From an uncultured Kiloniellales bacterium (GTDB lineage Bacteria > Pseudomonadota > Alphaproteobacteria > Kiloniellales > JAKSDN01), in the NCBI GenBank assembly GCA_937974415.1, contig CALJXB010000416.1:1-5879 (forward strand): 5,879 bases of DNA, in the 5' to 3' direction. A program made the position numbers and the translations under genes. The notes beneath the pieces were generated by a model. It was not told the DNA's origin, made no database searches, and saw nothing but the letters and a program-made list of their open reading frames with translations. Shown piece by piece: positions 1 through 5,879 of the stretch. The first letter of the stretch is position 1; each line of letters begins with the position of its first letter.

Positions 1-254
1 TTTTCGCAATCATTTTACACCGTGTGACAGAAGGCGGTACAAATGCAGAACTTTAAGTCGATTCGTTGTTTGCGGCAAATTTCTAGAGCGCTAAGCGGCA
101 GGGTCCCAAACTCCAACCGAGTAACCTCTACGATCCCCACCATCTTTCAGCATTGGTGGACTGGAGCCGCGGAACTCACTGGGAATTGCTCGCAAGCTAC
201 ATTGCGCGACCCAGGTCTAAAGGGCGAATTTTTCTCCTATATCTCAAGGCCCAT

Positions 255-285
255 AAGTCGCGCCGCCAGGGTCGCTCGACTTTTT
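255..285 (+). terminator. Weak terminator-like hairpin
   Basis: AAGTCG (255-260) can pair with CGACTT (277-282) across a 16-nt loop, and five T residues occupy 281-285. The shape is that of a rho-independent terminator reading rightward. The stem is short, the loop is long, and two of the T residues are used in the stem. No gene that it would terminate is visible in the window, so this is only a candidate. Confidence 0.22.
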
Positions 286-335
286 CACGGAAAAGGTTAA
301 CAATCTCCGGTTGTAGTCAAAAGCGTGATCCCGGC

Positions 336-456
336 CCAGTCCGACGCCCAGCCAGTCCAACCAATCAGCGACCTCGGATCGGTCTGGGACTGGTATGGGT
401 CTGAACATAATGTTCGCACCCATACCAAGGCTGGAAAGCGAATTGGGAGGACTGGT
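336..456. repeat. Four copies of the CCAGTCC heptamer in both orientations
   Basis: CCAGTCC occurs at 336-342 and 352-358. Its reverse complement GGACTGG occurs at 387-393 and again at 449-455, and both inverted copies continue as GGACTGGT. Either left copy can pair with either right copy, for example 352-358 with 387-393. A further short direct repeat, GGTCTG, lies at 381-386 and 398-403. The copies are irregularly spaced and do not resemble CRISPR repeats. They could be binding sites for a regulator, alternative RNA stems, or chance. No function is claimed. Confidence 0.45.
391..427. repeat. 37-bp near-perfect palindrome centred on 409
   Basis: The outer arms TGGTATGGGT (391-400) and ACCCATACCA (418-427) are exact reverse complements. 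The inner dyad GAACAT (403-408) and ATGTTC (410-415) is also exact, around a central A at 409. Only positions 401/417 (C opposite C) and 402/416 (T opposite G) break the symmetry. As plus-strand RNA the 402/416 pair would be a U-G wobble, whereas on the minus strand it becomes a mismatch, so a hairpin is slightly better on the plus strand. No T run follows, so it is not a standard terminator. It could be an operator for a dimeric regulator or a structured RNA element. No adjacent target gene is visible. Confidence 0.6.
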
Positions 457-463
457 GGACCTT

Positions 464-505
464 CAGCCTGCCAACTTTCGGCCAGGCTGTTGTCGCCACC
501 GCGAC
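464..505. repeat. Two adjacent stem-loops
   Basis: CAGCCTG (464-470) pairs exactly with CAGGCTG (483-489) around a 12-nt loop. Immediately after it, GTCGC (492-496) pairs exactly with GCGAC (501-505) around a CACC loop. With the palindrome at 391-427 they make a closely spaced series of potential hairpins in a stretch without a gene. Whether they are transcribed is unknown. Confidence 0.4.
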
Positions 506-527
506 GGGGTCAAAGAGATGTCCGTTT

Positions 528-548
528 GGTACCTATCCGGTACCTATC
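528..548. repeat. Tandem direct repeat GGTACCTATC, 11-bp period
   Basis: GGTACCTATC is present at 528-537 and again, unchanged, at 539-548, separated by one C. The 11-bp period is about one helical turn, which would place two protein-binding half-sites on the same face of the DNA. It lies about 45 bp beyond the 3' end of the tRNA gene. A chance duplication is equally possible. Confidence 0.5.
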
Positions 549-564
549 ATCGAGCAAACAGAAA

Positions 565-593
565 CAATATTTTCTAACTCATTGAAAATATTG
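565..593 (-). terminator. AT-rich hairpin at the 3' end of tRNA-Gln
   Basis: Read on the minus strand, a 10-bp perfect stem forms from CAATATTTTC and GAAAATATTG around a 9-nt loop (575-583). A moderately U-rich stretch, TTTCTGTTTG, follows. Its position directly after the tRNA is right for a transcription terminator or 3' trailer. The stem has only two G-C pairs, which would make a weak intrinsic terminator. Its first two bases overlap the last two bases of the encoded CCA, so hairpin formation and tRNA 3'-end maturation would be linked. Confidence 0.45.
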
Positions 594-665
594 GCTGGGG
601 CACCTGGATTCGAACCAGGATCGCACGGTCCAGAGCCGTGTGTTCTACCGTTGAACTATGCCCCA
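592..665 (-). tRNA. trnQ: tRNA-Gln, anticodon CTG
   Basis: The minus strand folds into a complete 74-nt cloverleaf. The acceptor stem is TGGGGCA with TGCCCCA, the D stem GTTC/GAAC, the anticodon stem CACGG/CCGTG, the variable region four bases (CGAT), and the T stem CCTGG/CCAGG with loop TTCGAAT. The anticodon loop CTCTGGA gives anticodon CTG (window positions 633-631), which reads the glutamine codon CAG. The weak U1-A72 first pair and discriminator G73 are known glutamine identity elements and fit this assignment. CCA is encoded at 594-592. The gene stands alone and is transcribed away from the ppx-rlmE genes. Confidence 0.97.
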
Positions 666-750
666 GCAGGATCCGCGCAACGCCTGCCGGCCTGAGCGAT
701 CCCGGCCGGCCGCAGCCCGGCTCGGACGGCTTCGGGCGTCGCGCACCCTT

Positions 751-779
751 TATTAATCCCTCCGGCCCGCCCTTTGCAA
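751..779 (-). promoter_or_regulatory. Weak candidate promoter for tRNA-Gln
   Basis: Read on the minus strand, TTGCAA (779-774) is followed after 17 bp by TTAATA (756-751); overlapping registers ATTAAT or TAATAA are also possible. This would place the transcript start near 744 and give a 5' leader of roughly 80 nt before the tRNA, to be removed by RNase P. The -35 box is fair and the -10 box is poor by consensus, but this is the only AT-rich spot in an otherwise very GC-rich spacer upstream of the tRNA. Confidence 0.35.
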
Positions 780-970
780 CCGGTCCGGTGACGGCCGCGG
801 GCTTTCGCCGATCGGGAGACACACCACCGCCCGCACTGGTATCCCGGGGCGCTTCCCGGTTAGGATAGCTCGGTCAACTCAAGGCGGGCGCGAGTCCCGC
901 CCTACAAAGAGGCCCGGCGGCGCAAGAGGCTCCGCGACCCATGGGGGCTTGGCCGGGCCGAGCGGTGCGA

Positions 971-976
971 AAGGGG
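971..976 (+). promoter_or_regulatory. Ribosome binding site of ppx
   Basis: AAGGGG lies 5 bases upstream of the ATG at 982. It favours this start over the in-frame TTG at 949, which has no comparable site in front of it. Confidence 0.6.
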
Positions 977-981
977 TGGTC

Positions 982-2171
982 ATGGTGCGATCGAGCTGCG
1001 GCCCGGATTGGCCCCAGGATTCGTCCCGGGCGCGCGACCGGGCCCCGGCGGCTCGGCCGGCGCCCCAGCCGAAATCCCAGCCGAAATCCCAGTCTCGGCG
1101 CCGCCGGCCGAACAAGCGATCGGCGAAAGCCGGCGACAAGGCGGACGGCGTCTACGGCGCCGTCGATCTCGGAACCAACAATTGCCGGCTGCTGGTGGCG
1201 CGCCCCGCGGCGCGCGGCTTCCAGGTCGTCGACGCCTTCTCGCGCATCGTGCGCCTGGGCGAGGGGGTGGCGGCCAAGGGCCAGCTGTCCGAGGCGGCGA
1301 TCGAGCGCACGCTGGGGGCGCTCCGGGTGTGCGCCACCAAGATGCGGCGCGCCGGCGTCACCTGCTCCCGGGCGGTCGCCACCGAGGCCTGCCGCCAGGC
1401 CGACAACTGCACGGAGTTCCTGCAGCGGGTCTACCACGAGACCGAAATCGAGCTGGAGATCATCAGCGCCGAGGAAGAGGCCCGTCTGGGTCTCCAGTCC
1501 TGCCTGCCGCTGCTCGACGAGGGGCGGCCTCATGCCCTGCTGTTCGACATCGGCGGCGGCAGCACGGAAGTCAGCTGGATCGCGCTCGACGGCGCCCAGC
1601 CGAGGCTGCGGGCCTCGGACTCCCTGCCCATCGGCGTGGTTAGCCTGACCGAACGCTATGGCGGCAAAGAGGTTCCGGAGGCGACCTACCGGCGCATGAT
1701 GAGCGAGGTCGCCGCGGCCCTGGCGCCCATCGAGGCGCGACACGGCCTGGCCCGGCGGGTGACTGCGGGCGAGGTTCAGATGCTCGGCATCTCGGGCACC
1801 GTCACGACCCTTACCGGCGTCCACAAGGCGCTCAAGCGCTACGACCGGGGCCAGGTCGACGGCGTGCGCCTGAGCCTCGATACGGTCGGCCGGGTGAGCC
1901 GGCGCATCGCCGCCATGTCCTACGACGAACGCCTCGCCAACCCCTGCATCGGCCACGAGCGGGCCGATTTGGTGATCGCTGGCTGCGCCATCCTCGAGGC
2001 GATCTGCACGCTCTGGCCGGCCAGCGGCCTCTGCGTGGCGGACCGGGGCCTGCGCGAGGGCATGCTGCTGTGCCTCATGGCCGGCGACGGGTCCGCTCAA
2101 GAGACAGCTCAGGGGGCTGCCCAGGCGCCGGTCGCAGGGGCGGTCCTGGCGAGCCCCTGCGCACCCGCGTC

Positions 2172-2175
<4 letters not shown>
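982..2175 (+). CDS. ppx: Ppx/GppA-family phosphatase
   Basis: This 397-residue protein belongs to the ASKHA-fold exopolyphosphatase/guanosine pentaphosphatase family, cytoplasmic enzymes that remove terminal phosphate from polyphosphate and/or convert pppGpp to ppGpp. Visible family motifs are the first phosphate-binding loop [16 protein letters not shown] (58-73), EEEARLG (164-170) with likely catalytic glutamate, the second loop [10 protein letters not shown] (188-197), [12 protein letters not shown] (269-280), ERAD (326-329) and DRGLREG (354-360). It has only the two ASKHA lobes and lacks the C-terminal HD-like domain of E. coli Ppx and GppA, as is usual in alphaproteobacteria. Residues 1-56 form an arginine/lysine/proline-rich, probably disordered extension that includes a doubled PKSQ. 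The tail after about residue 367 is Ala/Gln-rich. ATG at 982 is chosen for its ribosome binding site; TTG at 949 would add 11 residues. The stop overlaps the rlmE start. Whether the substrate is polyphosphate or pppGpp cannot be told from sequence. Confidence 0.93.
1069..1092 (+). repeat. Tandem 12-bp repeat in the ppx N-terminal extension
   Basis: CCGAAATCCCAG is repeated exactly twice, head to tail and in frame, encoding PKSQ-PKSQ (residues 30-37) in the basic low-complexity extension. The repeat preserves frame, as expected for slippage tolerated in a disordered region. Confidence 0.8.
2133..2161 (+). other. Hairpin just upstream of the rlmE start
   Basis: CGCAGGGGC (2133-2141) and GCCCCTGCG (2153-2161) form an exact 9-bp, very GC-rich stem with an 11-base loop. 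It lies in the last codons of ppx and ends 10 bases before the rlmE ATG at 2172, so it covers the place where a ribosome binding site would lie. No good Shine-Dalgarno is visible there. A ribosome finishing ppx would melt the stem, which would couple rlmE translation to ppx. This is inferred from position only. Confidence 0.4.
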
Positions 2176-4554
<2,379 letters not shown>

Positions 4555-4564
4555 GCGGGCACCC

Positions 4565-5194
4565 GTGAGCCGGATCCGGGTCAATCTGCGATCCGCCGGC
4601 CTCGACGACGCCGCGGCCATCGCCCGGGTCCACGTCACCACCTGGCGGGTCGCCTATGCCGGCGTGGTCCCCGATGCCTATCTGGTCGACATGACCGAGG
4701 TCGGCCAGATGCGGTCCTGGCGCCGGCTGCTCGGCCGGCCCCAGGCCGAAGAGACCATTCTGGTGGCCGAGGTCGAAAGCGCCGCCGCCAGTGCCAACGA
4801 TACCGGGGGGCCGCAGGTGGTCGGCTTCGGCAGCTGCGGCCCGTCGCGGCCCTATGGCCTGCCGTATGGTGGCGAGGTCTTCACCCTTTATGTGGCGGAG
4901 GACTGGCAGGGCCGGGGCATCGGCCGGGCTCTGATCCGGGCGCTCTTCGCGGACCTGGTCGTGCGGGACAAGCGCGACGCCGTCATTTGGGTGCTCTCGG
5001 CCAATCCGGCGCGGTTCTTCTACGAGGCGGTGGGCGGTAGCGCGGTGGCCGAGCGCAAGGAGACCTTCGCCGGCACCTTGTTGGACGAGACCGGCTATGC
5101 CTGGCCGGATCTGGAGTCCTGGCTGGCGATCTCCCGGGACGGAGAATCGGGCGGGGAGTCGGACGGGGAATCGGACGGGGAGGCGCGCTCATGA
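4565..5194 (+). CDS. GNAT-family N-acetyltransferase
   Basis: This 209-residue protein has a single GNAT fold that transfers an acetyl group from acetyl-CoA to an amine; the substrate cannot be read from sequence. The start [30 protein letters not shown] is typical of GNAT strand 1 and helices 1-2. Motif A is seen as [20 protein letters not shown], with the pyrophosphate-binding loop Q115-G-R-G-I-G120. Motif B is N147-PARFF-Y153-E, where the tyrosine is the usual general acid. Residues about 73-83 form a variable Ala-rich insert, and the C-terminus ends in an acidic GES(G/D) repeat. The start is GTG, the only initiation codon near the beginning of the fold; the ribosome binding site is weak. 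It begins 10 bp after guaB and overlaps guaA by ATGA, so it is in the operon. In related genomes this slot often holds an rRNA methyltransferase (RsmB-like), from memory. A direct role in purine metabolism is not shown. Confidence 0.9.
   Translation: MSRIRVNLRSAGLDDAAAIARVHVTTWRVAYAGVVPDAYLVDMTEVGQMRSWRRLLGRPQAEETILVAEVESAAASANDTGGPQVVGFGSCGPSRPYGLPYGGEVFTLYVAEDWQGRGIGRALIRALFADLVVRDKRDAVIWVLSANPARFFYEAVGGSAVAERKETFAGTLLDETGYAWPDLESWLAISRDGESGGESDGESDGEARS
5141..5176 (+). repeat. Three 12-bp tandem units at the end of the GNAT gene
   Basis: Three imperfect in-frame copies, GGAGAATCGGGC, GGGGAGTCGGAC and GGGGAATCGGAC, encode [13 protein letters not shown] fourth, diverged unit (5177-5188, GGGGAGGCGCGC) supplies the Shine-Dalgarno of guaA. 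The units are purine-rich and each resembles a ribosome binding site. Confidence 0.8.
5177..5183 (+). promoter_or_regulatory. Ribosome binding site of guaA
   Basis: GGGGAGG lies 7 bases upstream of the ATG at 5191, inside the last GNAT codons. It is a near-ideal Shine-Dalgarno and supports the chosen start. Confidence 0.75.
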
Positions 5195-5879
5195 CGGACC
5201 GAGTCTTGATTCTGGACTTCGGGTCCCAGGTGACCCAGCTGATCGCCCGGCGGGTGCGCGAGGCCGGCGTTTACTGCGAGATCTTCCCGTTCAACGTGGA
5301 CCCGGTGCGCATCGAGGCCTTCGCGCCAAGCGCGGTGATTCTCTCCGGCGGGCCGGCCTCGGTGGTGGCCGCTGACACGCCGCGGGTGCCGCAGCCGGTC
5401 TTCGAGCTCGGCGTGCCGATCCTCGGGATCTGCTACGGACAGCAGACCCTCTGCGCCCAGCTCGGCGGCGAGGTCGAGGGCTCGGATCACCAGGAGTTCG
5501 GCCGCGCCACCGTCGAGATCACCGAAGATTGCGGCCTCACCGAGGGCCTATGGCAGCGCGGCGAGCGGCACCAGGTTTGGATGAGCCACGGCGACCGGGT
5601 GGTGCGGCTGCCCGAGGGCTTTCGGGTCATCGCCACCTCCGACAGCGCGCCCTTCGCCATGATCGCCGACGACACCAGGCGGATCTACGCCGTGCAGTTC
5701 CATCCCGAGGTGGTGCACACGCCCGACGGCGCCCGCCTGCTCGCCAACTTCGTCCACAAGGTGGCGGGCTGCGCCGGCGACTGGACCATGGCCCATTTCC
5801 GCCACCAGGCGGTCGAGCAGGTCCGCAGCGCGGTGGGCCGCGGCAAAGTGATCTGCGGCCTCTCGGGCGGGGTCGATTC
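5191..5879 (+). CDS. guaA: GMP synthase (glutamine-hydrolysing) GuaA, 3' end beyond window
   Basis: GuaA aminates XMP to GMP using ATP and glutamine, the step after GuaB. The visible 229 codons contain the whole class I glutamine amidotransferase domain. It starts [21 protein letters not shown], then LSGGPASV (51-58), the nucleophile elbow GICYGQQ (79-85) with Cys81, MSHGD (131-135), and QFHPEVVHT (169-177) with His171 and Glu173, completing the Cys-His-Glu triad. The frame runs open to the edge and ends within the ATP-pyrophosphatase P-loop, SGGVD (225-229), which in complete proteins continues with a serine. The full protein is normally about 515-525 residues, so more than half lies outside. 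ATG overlaps the GNAT stop (ATGA), and a strong ribosome binding site precedes it, so guaA can load ribosomes directly as well as by coupling. Confidence 0.97.
   Translation, partial: MTDRVLILDFGSQVTQLIARRVREAGVYCEIFPFNVDPVRIEAFAPSAVILSGGPASVVAADTPRVPQPVFELGVPILGICYGQQTLCAQLGGEVEGSDHQEFGRATVEITEDCGLTEGLWQRGERHQVWMSHGDRVVRLPEGFRVIATSDSAPFAMIADDTRRIYAVQFHPEVVHTPDGARLLANFVHKVAGCAGDWTMAHFRHQAVEQVRSAVGRGKVICGLSGGVD

Larger units (their letters stand above)
1..564. other. Noncoding block, no supported gene, repeat-rich on its right side
   Basis: No convincing protein gene is seen here on either strand. The open frames are short and overlap one another, with no recognisable motif and third codon positions far less G/C-biased than in the downstream genes. 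Positions 1-540 are about 54% GC by hand count, visibly lower than the genes from 982 onward. The block lies downstream of the minus-strand tRNA-Gln. Its left part (1-330) looks featureless apart from one terminator-like hairpin. Its right part (330-564) holds several dyads and direct repeats, listed separately. It could be an ordinary spacer, a decayed foreign remnant, or a region encoding a structured RNA. The sequence alone does not decide. Confidence 0.6.
666..981. other. Divergent spacer between tRNA-Gln and ppx
   Basis: This 316-base spacer separates the minus-strand tRNA from the plus-strand ppx gene. Apart from the weak tRNA promoter at 751-779 and the ppx ribosome binding site at 971-976, the only clear structure is a small inverted repeat, GGCGGG (883-888) and CCCGCC (896-901), with a 7-base loop. 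A rightward promoter for ppx must lie here if the operon starts at ppx, but none stands out; TAGGAT at 861-866 has no good -35 partner. No protein gene is supported. Confidence 0.5.

Noticed and set aside
43..300. 85-codon plus-strand frame with an AAGG eight bases upstream of its ATG
   Set aside because: The spacing looks like a ribosome binding site, but the product has no recognisable motif, third positions are only about 58% G/C by hand count, unlike the other genes, and it overlaps another frame of equal size. A foreign small gene cannot be excluded but is not supported.
403..415. LexA/SOS box at GAACATAATGTTC
   Set aside because: Spacing is GAAC-N5-GTTC, which fits neither the alphaproteobacterial GTTC-N7-GTTC nor the Gram-positive GAAC-N4-GTTC form, and no SOS gene is adjacent.
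336..548. CRISPR array
   Set aside because: Repeats are 7-10 bp, of mixed orientation and irregular spacing, with no unit of CRISPR length.
1..665. Genomic island integrated at the 3' end of tRNA-Gln
   Set aside because: The lower GC on the 3' side is suggestive, but no integrase is present and no second copy of the tRNA 3' end (for example CTGGATTCGAACC) was found within the window.
861..866. TAGGAT as a -10 box for ppx
   Set aside because: The best -35 partner (CTGGTA, 836-841) is poor and 19 bp away.
949..981. TTG start for ppx, 11 codons upstream
   Set aside because: The ATG at 982 has AAGGGG five bases ahead; the TTG has no comparable site.
874..2100. 408-codon minus-strand open frame opposite ppx, and a similar 432-codon frame at 2109-3407
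   Set aside because: Both are antisense shadows caused by high GC; the plus-strand ppx, rlmE and guaB carry full catalytic motifs.

Overview
The window is chromosomal DNA of a GC-rich bacterium, most likely an alphaproteobacterium of the Rhodospirillales type. The evidence is the style of the proteins (for example the [12 protein letters not shown] motif of Ppx/GppA and the basic N-terminal extension on RlmE), heavy G/C use at third codon positions, and the gene order ppx - rlmE - guaB - (one gene) - guaA. The taxon is inferred from remembered family patterns, not from a search.

Layout. Positions 1-564 hold no convincing gene. By hand count positions 1-540 are about 54% GC, clearly below the coding part. 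The right half of this block (about 330-600) is rich in inverted and direct repeats. A tRNA-Gln(CTG) gene with encoded CCA lies on the minus strand at 592-665, with an AT-rich hairpin at its 3' end and a weak promoter-like pair upstream. From 982 to the right edge all genes are on the plus strand: a Ppx/GppA-family phosphatase (982-2175); the 23S rRNA 2'-O-methyltransferase RlmE (2172-2969); IMP dehydrogenase GuaB (3091-4554); a GNAT-family N-acetyltransferase (4565-5194); and the first 229 codons of GMP synthase GuaA (5191-5879, cut by the window end).

Transcription probably falls into two units. ppx and rlmE overlap by ATGA and are likely co-translated. guaB has its own strong promoter (TTGGCA, 16 bp, TATAGT) in the 121-bp gap after rlmE, with an 18-bp near-perfect palindrome 2 bp upstream of the -35 box. 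guaB, the GNAT gene and guaA are tightly spaced (10 bp, then an ATGA overlap) and read as a guaBA operon with an acetyltransferase inserted.

The theme is guanine nucleotides and the ribosome. GuaB and GuaA make GMP from IMP, Ppx/GppA enzymes hydrolyse polyphosphate and/or pppGpp, and RlmE methylates the 23S A loop. No defence system, mobile element or CRISPR array was found. The points worth a second look are the palindrome at the guaB promoter, the GNAT gene between guaB and guaA, the tandem repeat that leads into the guaA ribosome binding site, and the repeat-rich noncoding block beside the tRNA.
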